Source of the DNA: Laguncularia racemosa
Lineage: Eukaryota; Streptophyta; Magnoliopsida; Myrtales; Combretaceae
NCBI GenBank assembly: GCA_037954665.1
Contig: JBBMOL010000192.1
Location: 1,054,001 to 1,118,000 of the forward strand
Reading direction: 5' to 3'
DNA length: 64,000 nt
Shown: in pieces, positions 19,391 through 30,735 of the stretch
Layout of the letters: every line of letters begins with the position of its first letter
How positions within the stretch are numbered: position 1 is the first letter of the stretch
Position numbers and translations under genes: made by a program
Notes under the pieces: model-generated
What the model was told of the DNA's origin: nothing
Databases searched by the model: none
What the model saw: only the letters and a program-made list of their open reading frames with translations

Positions 19391-19905
19391 TTGGGTATCA
19401 TCCTGAAATCTGATAATTTTCTAAAGGAGAATCTAAATCATCTTACTCCTAAAGAAAGTCATAAGAAAGAAATTGTAATTTATTACCAAGAATATAAACA
19501 AATATCGATAAAAAAGAAATTGGGAAGAACTTACAGAAAACTGTAGGGAAATTCAAATAAATTATAAAGGTTAGTAAAGGAATTTGAAATATCCAAAATT
19601 TATTTCAAATTAAAATTATGTTGATGGAGTATTCTGAACATAGACCCATTAGGCCTATTTCAACTCACTTACTCTTGTCCAAGCTCCATTTATCCATGTT
19701 GACCTGTTCCAATCCATTCTAGTATAGAAATGCTTGGGTTAAAGTCTGAAGTCCCTGACCTCTAGCTTGAGTCTCTTCTGCACATCCTTATCACAAATGA
19801 GGCAATGCTACAAACAAGAAAATGCATTGGTCAAAGACACGCTCCCCACAATATTTAGATATCTTGGGAATTAATGCATTTCCAATATAAAGATCATTAA
19901 CAATC

Positions 19906-20462
19906 TGATGTGCTTCAATTGAATAATTCAACACAATTCGAGTAAGAAGAATAATGGATTCCAATTACGTACTAGATATTACTCACTAGTGATAATTGGA
20001 AAAGATTTAAGAATGATTGATGTTACTCACAAAAATCCTTCAGCCAAACTCGCCACAATTCTCTACGTTAGAATTGATAAGAGTTGTGTGAAAAGGAATA
20101 AGCTCCCTCACGGCAAATGAAGTGTATTTTCTAATTTGAAAAGTCCTCCAAAATGACTTAAACAACAAATATTTATACCTATTCTAAATAAGGAAAAATT
20201 AACATAAAGAAAATAATGAAAAGAAATTACATAACACAATATACTAAGAAATAATTATGGAAACAAAAACAACATAATAGAAATAGCCGGTCTTCAAGCT
20301 CCATTTGGGTCAACAAACACTCAACATAAGGTCGGCTCCTCTCATTTCATTTTAGTTCATCATGGACCGTGACTCCTCTCCAAGCCAAGTGCTAATGTGT
20401 TTGATAGTTCACTGTCGCTTAGTTAATGGTTCCTACTATCGAAAATGGCTTGATTCCCATCA
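19906..20462 (-). mobile_element. Short solo LTR of the A/B family
   Basis: 557 bases from TGATGTGCTTC to TTCCCATCA, flanked by a perfect CAATC duplication at 19901-19905 and 20463-20467. It contains the family's CTCGCCACAATT block and a degraded TATA dyad. It is about half the length of other copies, so it has internal deletions or is a short variant. No internal region remains. Confidence 0.9.
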
Positions 20463-20599
20463 CAATCCCTGTAAATAAAGGTTGAGGACTAGCAAGTAAA
20501 GGGCTTTTGGACTCTCTACATTCTCAAATTTCTATTGCTTTTCACTTATACTGACTTAAGTATCAGAATTGCCATATTGGAACAACTTTTGACACTACC

Positions 20600-22914
20600 T
20601 ATAGGCTTACTTGTTTCTCTTTCATAGGTAATTTAAGTACTTTCTAGAAACCTAGCATAATAAAACATTTCCTTTTATTTCTTTAAATACAACTTTTATC
20701 TGTTGTATTTTAAGTAGAGGGTATTATCGTCATTTTATCTCAAGTTTGATTTAAAACTCCTAAAAATCATTTCTTTTTTCTTTTCCTTACTTACTCCCTC
20801 TCTTTCCTCATAACAATTCCTTCTCCCCATCAATTGCCTCTTTCTTGTCCTCCATCCCCTATAAAATACTAAGGAAATCACATTAGGTTTTTCGTGCAAA
20901 AATCTAAGAAAAAAAATAATTATAGGGTGGAATTCTTGAAGTTTTGGCAAGTGTTGTCATTCCTTTGTAATTGCAATGTTAGTGCAAGGCATTATAATAT
21001 TGAGGCATATTGCATGACAGGTAATGTAGGCTAAGACTTTGGGTTAAAGGGTCAAGGGATTGTAGTGTGTTGGTTTTCATGATTTAAAGTAAGTTTCCTT
21101 ACTATTTTTAGTATGTATTTATAATAATTATGAATTTGGTGCAAACAAATTAGAATCTTGCCTGACTTATAAGATTTCATTTTGGGTTACCTTGGAAGTG
21201 GAGAAATTTTCAATTGAAAGGAGGTGTATTGGTTGGAGTTTAAGCATTTTGGTCTTTGGAATGTGTGGAAATTGTGTTGAATTAATTGGGTTGATGTTTG
21301 AGAAAATTTTGTAAATATTCAAACTATAGAATTTGCAATTTTAGAGAAAGGTTCTTGACTTTTTATAAAGAGTCTGGAGCTTTTTGGTGTTTTTGGGGCA
21401 CAAAATGTGTTTACGAGAAATTTTGCATAAAAGTTGTGAAACTTTTGTAAAAGGTCTAGAGCATTATTTAGAAAATGGTTCTAACTCTTTACAAATGTCT
21501 ATTTTTTATAAAAGGTCCTGATTCTTTATAACAAGACAACCTTTCCTTATTTAGTTTTACTTATTTTACTTTGTGAGAGTATCTTAACTACCTTAAATGC
21601 ACTTTTACCCCTATTTACACCTAATTTACATATGCAACTATATCTTACTCATTTCAAGGAATTCTAACCCTAATAATAATAATAATAATAATATTAATAA
21701 AATTTTATTTGAATTTTTCAATTTAGATCGAGTCTTTATTACTTAAAATCATTTAAATATCATGTTTAATTATCTTCTAACTAATCTAAATGATTTTTTT
21801 TTTTATTAAATTACATACCAATAAAAAATATTATCCTTAAGTTGACTTTTTCTCAAAGTGCTTTTGTGAAGTTTAATGGTTTTAATGAAGACTCATTTGA
21901 GAGTTAATTGAGAATCAAATGGTGAGTTATGAGTTAATGAAAATAGATTATTTAGTGTATCATATGGTTTTTAGTCAGAGCTTAAGGTTTTCTTTGCATA
22001 GAATACTAAAATACTTGCATTTATTTTATTGTGTTAAGACTAAAAGTCAAGGAAATTCAAGAATTATTGGTTAAGCTTTTTTCAGGTCCACAATTACTAT
22101 ATTTGTTGTTTATGTGTGTTATAATAAAGAATTAATAAACTTTACAACTATTTGACTATAAATAAAATGTTATTTATGCTTATTTATGGTTGATGGACTG
22201 TCAGTACCAATGGTGTTGAGGTAATGCCTCAATAATCAGTATGTGATGGTTTCCAGAGAAGAGTTATACCGAAATGATTTGAGTAGATTTAGGTTGATCT
22301 TGGATTCATGGATGTTATGGAGTACCTAGCATTGTATATGTATATTAAATATGTATATATATGTGTTAAGGGATCATGAGACATCCTAAATCTTGAGATG
22401 CTAACACTATGTTGTACTGTGACACCTAAATGAAAGATAATAACCTATTGAATGTGCATTGAATTTTCTCATATGTTTATATGTTTGGTTATGTGGCATT
22501 TTCATATGTGTGTAGTCATTAGGCATTAGGCTTTAGCTCTCCCCTTTATGGGACATCATTTTTAGGTATAGGAGATGACTACGTGTTGTAGGTTGTGGAT
22601 CAGATGATGGGATTGGGCTCTACCCAAGACATCTATTTATGGTGTAGACCAATTAGGCTAGTTATAGCCATTGAATTTTGTATAGTTGACTTTGCACTTA
22701 ATTTTTGGTTACTTTAGGTTGAATTTTAGTGATGCATATGTGATGTCATGTTGTATTAAGAGTATAAGTTGGATTCATAAGAACCACTGGTTATGTAATT
22801 ACTCGTAGATTTTCTATAACTATGTAATTGGCAGTGATACATTTTATATGTGGTATCCTTATTGAGGTAATGACATGTGAATGGCTGTTATATCTCATAA
22901 TTTAGGGCATTACA
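20600..22914 (+). repeat. Chromovirus-type LTR, left end unresolved
   Basis: A TATA box (TATAAAAT, 20860-20867) is followed by a long noncoding region ending TTTAGGGCATTACA at 22914, the same terminal word as the minus-strand LTR at 27501 (TGTAATGCCCTAAA). Upstream, GAGGGTATTATCGTCATTT is common in chromovirus LTRs. No primer site follows 22914, so it is a 3' LTR or solo LTR. No convincing left edge or target duplication was found. The TAA microsatellite near 21675-21690 and AT-rich stretches contain no gene. Confidence 0.5.
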
Positions 22915-23021
22915 AACTTTTACTCTAGAAAAATAAATTGGAATAACAAGCTAGAATTATTATTGGTTTGTTACATTTGGGGACTTCTCTAATGGTCTTG
23001 GCTGTCTTCTTTTATAGTTTA

Positions 23022-24026
23022 TGATGGGAAAATTTCTAGCACAGTTGACATTTTCAGAACCCGATTTGGATGATGATCCAAATTGCTCATATTTTACTTT
23101 ATGTCTTTTATTCTAATAAATATTTGAGAATAATCTTACAAGTACAATGATAATTCTCCATGGGATGCTAATATGTCCTACAACAGTTGATGGACATAGA
23201 ACATTTTTCAAAGTGATAATCAAAGACTCGCTGCGATTGTTTTCCATTCTGAGGCATTGGTTCATGAAGACTTATGATATTTTGTACTTTGTAATTGTTT
23301 TATGAACTATTTTTGTTTGTATTTGGTTTTGGGACACTTCTATTTCCTTATAATTTTCATTTAGGACTAGCTACCTTAAAAGTGGCAAACTTGTAATTTT
23401 GACTATTTTCTAACCCTAGGAGTAGCAAGTATAAATACTTGCTTAGAATAGGGTTTGAGGAGGCCATTTTTGTAGATTAGACATCAACACTTCACGTGTG
23501 GAATTAGGGTTTATCCTAGTTCAAAAATCTCTTATTAATTTCAACCCAAGAATTGGAATTGTGGCGAGTGCGATAAAGGGGAATTGTGAGTCATATTGAT
23601 TTCATCTTTGTTGTTTTTCATTTCTTCTCTAGTGAGTCATATCTAGGGTGGATTTGAATCTTTCTTGGAATTATTTGTGAGTGTAATTCATGAACAATTG
23701 TCTTGCTAAGATTGATTGTTCTTTTAGTACTTGAATTATATAAATCATTTAGTGTTGGCGTGCATTGGAATTAAAGGAAGAGTGGAAATCACGGTTTTGA
23801 TGCTTCAATTTTAATTTGATTTCACGTGAATCTAATCTCTTTTTGTTGTCACTTGGTGAAGATTACAAATAGGGATTGCAAATACATCATTTGATCTTCA
23901 TTTTTCCATCAAATTTCAAAGGGTTTCACGTGATTTGTCATTCACATTAGACTGGTTTTGTGATTGAATTGTGAGTTGTTTTCTTGAATCATTTGATTGT
24001 GCTTGAACTTGGTTTTGAGCACATCA
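23022..24026 (+). mobile_element. Solo LTR, A type
   Basis: 1005 bases from TGATGGGAAAA to GAGCACATCA with a perfect GTTTA duplication at 23017-23021 and 24027-24031. The TATA dyad CAAGTATAAATACTTG lies at 23426-23441 in forward orientation. It is the reference copy for the A-type LTR seen truncated at 1-602. Confidence 0.95.
23426..23441 (+). promoter_or_regulatory. TATA box embedded in a dyad, A/B-family LTR
   Basis: CAAGTATAAATACTTG has perfectly self-complementary arms (CAAGTAT / ATACTTG) around TATAAATA. The same 16-base element is found in the LTRs at 1-602, 1960-2986, 14549-15587 and 50590-50605, while surrounding sequence varies. It is the best candidate for the family's core promoter. 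Confidence 0.6.
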
Positions 24027-24031
24027 GTTTA

Positions 24032-24402
24032 TGTTGCACCTATTTACTTGGTGTCTCATCCATGAATTTATATTCAAATAATAGCTATTGTGCTTGATTT
24101 GAATTTAAACAGAAGTTCTTTTGATTCAATACAATTTAAATCATGTCTCTTGGATTTTCTTTGAATTCAAATTGCACCTCAAACACTCTATCCCTTTTCT
24201 TGTCATCGCTTTCTTATTCCCTCATCTCTTTTTCTTCTTGCCCATCATTTTTCTCTCTCATCCATTGAGTTTTCTAATCAGTCCAACAATGCCTTTGCTC
24301 AATAAAATCTCTCATTATTATTATCTTCCACTTTCTTCAATCCCTCATTCTCTATTTTCTCTATCATATCTAATGCTAATTCTAGATTGGGCTTTGTTTC
24401 TT
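24032..24402. other. AT-rich spacer
   Basis: No gene recognised. A 120-codon open stretch starting at 24121 is pyrimidine-rich (Phe, Leu, Ser, Ile) with no family signature and is not called. Confidence 0.5.
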
Positions 24403-25205
24403 GATGGTGGTATGGTCTCGATTGATACTAGGAAGAATTGTTTAGCTAAATCTATTCTCTTTGTCTCCTTTAGCAAGATTTAGGTTATTTATCCTAATAT
24501 TGTTATAGGTATTACAATAGGGTTTGTTTTAAGATCCAATGTTGAAACATGAAACAAATTAGGCTTCTTAACCTTTTGACACTCATTTCCCATGCCTACT
24601 CTAAAATAAATCTACACTATTAAGATAAAAAATAGGATGACTAATGGCATTGATTGTTTATTCCCTAACACCTTTTGTTTAAAGGGGATGAAGAAAATAG
24701 ACTTAGCCAAACAATCCTTCCCAAAATCAATCTCCACTATCAAGTTTTGAAACAACCTAAACCTTGCTCAAGGGGACAAAGAGAATAGAATTATGCAAAC
24801 AATTCTCTCTAATATCAATCTCCACTTCTAAGATAAAAAATGGGAAGTTAACATATGAGAGGATCAACGTTTAGAGTCAAATTCAAATAAAGAATTGAAT
24901 TTTCAAGTGATTAAAATAAAATATAAAGGTTATGTCAAGTGGTTCAAATAGATAATTGAATTTTTAAATGGTTAAAGTAAAGGATCAACGTTATGATAAG
25001 TGGTTCAAATAGAGAATTAAAATTGAGGGGAGTTGTGAAATTTTTAATTCTTTATTTAAACCACTTATCATAACATTGATAATCTATTTTAATCACTTGA
25101 AAATTTAATTATCTATTTAAACCATTTATCATAACATCGATTATCTATTTTAACTATTTGAAAATTTTATTCAGAATTTGAAATTAAATTCAAACATTGA
25201 TCCTT
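24403..25205. repeat. Foldback (inverted-repeat) element
   Basis: Two inverted-repeat systems are nested. The inner hairpin has a left arm at about 24859-25026 and right arm at about 25040-25205, pairing along about 165 bases with a spacer of some 13 bases; each arm contains repeated GGTTCAAATAGATAATTGAA-like units of 55-60 bases. The outer left arm, about 24403-24490, matches in reverse complement two successive copies at about 24681-24740 and 24755-24831. No transposase is present. It looks like a foldback/MITE-type nonautonomous element; family and terminal duplication were not determined. Confidence 0.6.
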
Positions 25206-26789
25206 TTGTGCATAATTTTCTTGATAAAAAAATAGATAACCTAGCAACATTAGTTGCTTATGTCCCCACCATCTTTATTGAACCATCTAACTTAGTGGTT
25301 GTCAAACTTATATCATCCACTTTATGCACCTCCACTCTTAGCTACAACCCTCTCATTTGCTCATCAATAGTTACTTATGGGCATTCCTTCATGCAAATTA
25401 AGTGCATTTTGCAAGGAATCAATAATAGGAATTTTCTTTCTTGCCATGTTAATCATACTTGGTACCAATTGGTTAAATCATCATTAAAAGTTTGAACCAA
25501 GAGCTCTTTTGGTAACCTATAATGCAAACATCATCATTGTAATTCTTTGTAAAGACTCATGAATGAAGCTTATAATATCATTGTAAAGTTCTGAATTTTT
25601 TTTTCATGAAGGGAAATATTTTGCTAATAAAAAATTTAAAAGGTTAAGGTAGGTATTGAAAGTGTTTAGTGATGCGTGCATGGAATATCAAGATGCTAAC
25701 TAGAGGGAGACAATTTTTTTTTTTTTTTCAAGTGGTTGATCAACTGGCTAGGTTCATTAGTATTGTGACTTGCTCAACAAAAACTAACCTTTTGACTTGT
25801 CCCACAAACTTCTATTAGCATTTGTCAACTATAATTTAGTTTTAGGTATATTATCTTTGTTTTATTTAGTTGTTAGTTTCCAATCTAGTCATAATATTGT
25901 TGTTAATTTTATTATTATATATATCATAGTATGTTAGTATATTATTTTGGATATTATTTTATTTTTCTTTTATTTTTCCTAATTTTCTATATCATGGTTT
26001 GTTAGGATATTATTTTGGATATTATTCTATTTCTCTTTTATTTGTTTCTTACTTTGCTTAGGTTAATTTTATGCGCATATAGATAAGCATATTATGTAAT
26101 TTGATATTTGACTTTGAGTTTTGTGAACCTCTATGGTTGCTATGAATCAAGTGAGATGCGCTTTCTCTAAATTCATGAATGATGAAAGTTTTCCTTTCTT
26201 TATTCACTGAGTTTTTATTAGAAAAATTAGAGATTATAGTGAACCTTATTGATTGGATTCCATGAATCATATCAAATTTTTTTTAATGCTAATGAGAGTT
26301 TTATAGGTCATGCATAGTTTGATTCCATTTTTTGTGCATAATATTGAAAAATTGATTTTGTTCATATTCGTTTTATTTTATTTTATTTTTCAAAAATATA
26401 TCAAAAACCATAAAAGCACATCTTTTAGTACTTATTAGGATTGAAAACTCTATATCCAATAATTGGAATTAGAGCATCGAAGCATATTAAGTTTCTTATC
26501 ATTATGTCTTTGGAAATATATTCATGCTTTCTCTATATCATGGAGTGAAAAAAGAAATAATTGAATATGAATTGCATCTTCATTAGCTTTATTGATTTCA
26601 GTTGAGTCATAAATGTAGATAAAGTTAGCTTAGTGAAAATTTAGTTATTTAGTTACACCATTGCTATACTGATATTTTTAAACTAGTAATATTAAGCCCA
26701 TTTTAAAATTATTTGCAATTAACAAACGGTCTTACTATACTAGTACAAATCACATTATAACACAATATAATCCCTAAGACCTATCACTA
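25206..26789. other. AT-rich intergenic region with a local duplication
   Basis: No protein family recognised on either strand. A direct duplication with period 68 covers about 25917-25975 and 25987-26045 (ATATTATTTTGGATATTATT shared). Poly-T and TTTTA runs are frequent (25718-25731, 26370-26390). Short open frames at 25178 and 26058 are not supported. Confidence 0.5.
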
Positions 26790-27240
26790 TTGCTAGTCAA
26801 TTATGTCTATCTACATTTACAAATTTCAATGGCATTCTCTTCTTGACCCATTTCACCATTCTCATGTAATAAGCTAACATGTAGTATAAGGATTAAGCAT
26901 AATGGATAGGTGCTCTTGTTAGCCTAGATACACTAGCCCATTAGTCTACGGCCAACCCTTTTAGCATGAAGGTTACATAATCCACTTTTCTATCCTCTAG
27001 CACCTTAAAGACAACAAACTTCTTTTTGATCTATATTATCTAATGTTCAACTTCTATTGGATCATCAACTCATGGGTTGAATTCCTTTTCTAGCTAAATA
27101 AACTTGTCTAGTCCAAACTAGTCCTCTATAGGCTTACTAGGTCTCATGGCCTATTGCTATTGTTAGGCTATAATCCCCACTAAGGCATTCATGGTCTCCA
27201 GTAGTTGAGCAATTGTGTCAATAGCTTGAGTTGGATAGAG
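26790..27240 (-). pseudogene. Chromovirus gag trace
   Basis: In one minus-strand frame, interrupted by many stops, the gag-domain pattern is readable: KFVVFKVLEDRKVDYVTFML followed by a Trp after a damaged WW motif, and further in SKPIED near 27130. It resembles capsid segments where a VxFAxFMLxGEAxxWW motif is usual. It lies at the right distance from the primer site at 27482 to be the gag of the same minus-strand element. Nothing downstream of gag (protease, RT) was found between 25.2 and 26.8 kb. Confidence 0.55.
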
Positions 27241-27481
27241 ATTTAAAAGGAACTGTAATTAAAGTAAAATAAATTATTGAACAAAAACAATCGACACACA
27301 ATTTTACCCACTCTTTTCATTTCTCACCGTCCTATAGATTAAATGCCTAGTCTATCTAAAGATCACAACCTAGTTTCTATTAATTGATGCATATACTTAT
27401 CGATCATTAGCCTAATTCCTAGGGATCTTTAAACCTAAACTCTATGGATCACAAACCTATACTCCATTGATCAAAATCTAA

Positions 27482-27493
27482 GTTGTGATACCA
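27482..27493 (-). other. Primer-binding site of a minus-strand chromovirus
   Basis: GTTGTGATACCA is the reverse complement of TGGTATCACAAC, a tRNA-Met-type site with two mismatches. It lies 7 bases from the LTR edge TGTAATGCCC at 27501. Confidence 0.65.
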
Positions 27494-27500
27494 CCTATGT

Positions 27501-30500
27501 TGTAATGCCCTAAAATCTAGAACGCTATAGCCTGCTATGTGTCCCTATTAGATAGAGACACGTAAAGGCTTCTATTACTCTTATTCTTCACCTTGTTCAA
27601 TTCCATTATACAATAAAATAATTATAACTCTAATAATATAAATGAATAACTCATAGGCAAATCATTCTAATCACTATTAATTGAGAAAATGTACATAAAC
27701 CTTTAATACAAATACCATCGTTAACTTCCATCAACATATGATTAAATGACATGTGTATTAGCTTATAAACAATCTCCAGCTCTCCACTCAAACATCCTCA
27801 AATTCTACAACATAAAATATCCTTCATATACTCTCACGCTACTCGTTTCCATAATAGTAGTGATAATCTCCCTGATTCTCGTCTTGAAAATAGTAAACTA
27901 CATTCCCATACTCATCATACTCAACGTACTTGTCATACCCACTTACAGGTAAAAAATAATAGGGTAAGCCTAAGCCTAGTATGTGAATATCCAAACACAT
28001 GTGCACAACACAACAATAAAATTACACACATACATAATGCAGTACATAATCAACAATAAACCACTTACTTATATTCATGTTAATCAACAAGAAACATAGG
28101 GATATTCATGACCTTGCCACTCTCCTTTTAATTTAATTTAAGTATCTTAAACTTAGGTTAGGCATTGCCACCTCTAGCTCTAATACCCCTAAAATCCACT
28201 TCAAATCATTTCAATATAAAACTCCACTAGAGATAATGCCATATACCGATCATTGGGGTGTCCCTTAGGGATTTGCCAACTCTGGAGCTTAGGCTGAGCT
28301 ATAAAAAAGCAACAAACAAGACATTTGCCAAGTTTTTGTTAGATTCATTCGCTTACTATAGTTACTTACTATAGTTAGTAAACACAACTAACAAGCATGG
28401 TAAACACGTACTTGGAAGAGTGGTTTTGGTTTCTACTTGTTTGAAACTATTAAGTTCCTCGAAGCTGTCATGAAACATAAATTGATTCTCAGCTCTACTC
28501 TAAAATAAGACTTAAGTTTCACTAGGTCATTCAACTAAGAATTAATCACCTAATTCTCCTTCCCAAGGCTTTATCGTAAGTAATACCAACTTAATATTGG
28601 AGAAACATTGAAATAGAAAGGTTAAAAGAATATTCTTAGACAACATGGCCATGCATATACTGTGTAAAAGAACACGGGTAAGAATCCAATTGTGTACAAG
28701 GCCGTGTACTTTATTGTACACAAAGTTCACTTGGTACGCCCAAGTAAACAGTTGTGCACTTGGCCGTGTACTTCAATACGGGTAGGTATACGCCCTTGTT
28801 CTTGGCTGTGTACAACCCATTTTTCTAATTTACTTTTCATGTTCCTCGTAGGTAAGTACATAACTGTACACAATGGTTATGTAGCCCTTTAAGCCTCATG
28901 AATTTCCTCCTTAATGAACCCTTCTCTATTCCATCTCTCATTAATCAGCTAAACACTCTAACTCCTACATAAAATATACTTAATTCCATGAATTTATGTG
29001 TAATTGGAATACTTACTTGTCTCAATTTCAATTTACGACTTAAAACTTGTTTGATCCGACAACTTTGACGTCTAAATCAAAATGTCTAAAAACCCTATAT
29101 TTCCCCAACACTAGGTCTTAACTGAGTTCTCGTTAAAATAAATAACATGTAGAATCCTTAATTTAATAAATTTACTTAACTTTGCAATCACACTTTGATT
29201 TGGAAATCCTTCTATACTTGAAGTGTGGCTTAAGATGAGTTACGGTTTTTCTATAGCATAGGAGTTTACATTGACAATTGACAAAAAAAGGTTAATAAAG
29301 GTTTTCATTTGGCTTATATAGCCTATTGCTGAAAAGTCTAATATAACCTCATTTTAAAGTGCTTAATTACTTAAATGCCCTTACTTTTAAACTTTATTTT
29401 ATTTGATTTTTTTTGTATTTTAAAATTTCTTGTTGCATGTTGAATTAAAGATGATGTATGTTGCATGTAAGAATTGGTGAGTGTAGAGCAACGATCTTAC
29501 CTTATCTTTAGGGATAGATGTAGGTTGGTGATGTTACTCTTTCTTTCTTGAGGATTTTTCACATGATTGGAGTTAGAATTTGATGTTTTCGCCTTTCCAT
29601 TTGAATTTTTAGGACATGACAATGTGAGCAAGAATTAATGAAAATGGTAATTAAAGGAAAATAAACATGGAGAGAGAGAAATGCTAACTACCGATGTGGA
29701 GTAGAAAGTTGATGGTGAAATTCTAATTGTTTTCTCTCTCTTCTTGGTTTATATATGGGTGTACTAAGAAGGTGAAGGCTTCTTGAGGAAAATGGTAAGT
29801 TGTTGAAATGGGTTTTGAAGGAAATTCTTACTGATTAATGGGTGAGTGATTTAGGAATAGTTCCATGGCCATTAAAGGTGTTGTATACCCATTGGCCTAA
29901 TGGAAAGAAGAGGAGTTTGGTTTGTTGTGGTGATTTCTTTTTGCTCATTTTTTATCATAGTTTATTAATTTAAAATATGAACTAAAGTTTGAGTGGTTAT
30001 GAAAATGGAAATGGAATTGGATTGGTTTAGAAAAGGTGACGACATAGGGAAGAGAGTCAAATTTTTCCATGCATGAATTTCTATTGGACATGTTTATGTG
30101 TAATGTAAGGTTGACTTGACATAAATCTAAGGGATTGTTTGAATAAATTTCTCTATTCTAATTGAAACATGTTAGACAATAATCTTATAAGGAGTTTACA
30201 AGAAACACTACTAGTTAAAGTTTATGAATATGTTGGTTTCGGTTGGGTTTATTTTAAACTTGGTGAACCATTTATAATTAAAGTGTTTATTTCATTTATT
30301 TGAGACGATTTCTCCTCCAAAATTTTGAGTGGTCATTTAGGCATGTATATATCCATATTTAATTGTCTCACTACCTATATTATCAAATAATGCGAGTCAT
30401 TTAGTCAATAAATCTTTTTGCTTCTAAATTTGGGTTTAAAAGTATGGATGTACTTGAGTAGAACTTTTAGCATTCCTATTGTTAGGTTTATCCCCTAATT

Positions 30501-30735
30501 CTCATTTAATTTTGAGTGAGGTCTTTTCTAGGCTCCCTTTTAGACATTTAAGTTTAGGTATTTAGTTTTAAATATCTAAACACTTCTTTAGACTTCTAGT
30601 TCTAATTTTTCGAGCAACTTCTCGAATTTTACATTAAATAATTTAAATATGGTATTGATATTATTTAATTTAAATTATTCGTTTTATATGACAATTAATA
30701 ATCTTTTTATATTTTGATATGATGAAATGTTATGT
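27501..30735 (-). repeat. 5' LTR of a minus-strand chromovirus, outer end unresolved
   Basis: It starts on the plus strand TGTAATGCCCTAAAA. On the minus strand a TATA box (TATATAAA, 29748-29755 reversed) is followed by a leader with GGTAAGATCG near 29500, as in the Tekay-like LTR. Imperfect ACACGGCCGTGT dyads lie at about 28670-28810, roughly 1 kb downstream of the TATA box. The LTR start has not been located; 30198 (a TTTACA edge) is one candidate. The Tat element follows at 30736. No gene seen within. Confidence 0.5.
29748..29755 (-). promoter_or_regulatory. TATA box in the minus-strand chromovirus LTR
   Basis: The minus strand reads TATATAAA, followed by a GAGAGAGA-type leader; this agrees with the LTR orientation deduced from the primer site. 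Confidence 0.45.

Noticed and set aside
24121..24483. A 120-codon frame on the plus strand
   Set aside because: Composition follows the pyrimidine-rich DNA, and part of it lies in the foldback outer arm; no motif recognised.
25178..25495. A 105-codon frame on the plus strand
   Set aside because: It begins inside the right arm of the hairpin and shows no domain.
20600..27515. Pairing of the LTR ending at 22914 with that starting at 27501 as one element
   Set aside because: They share only about 15 terminal bases and are in opposite orientation, so they cannot be the two LTRs of one insertion.
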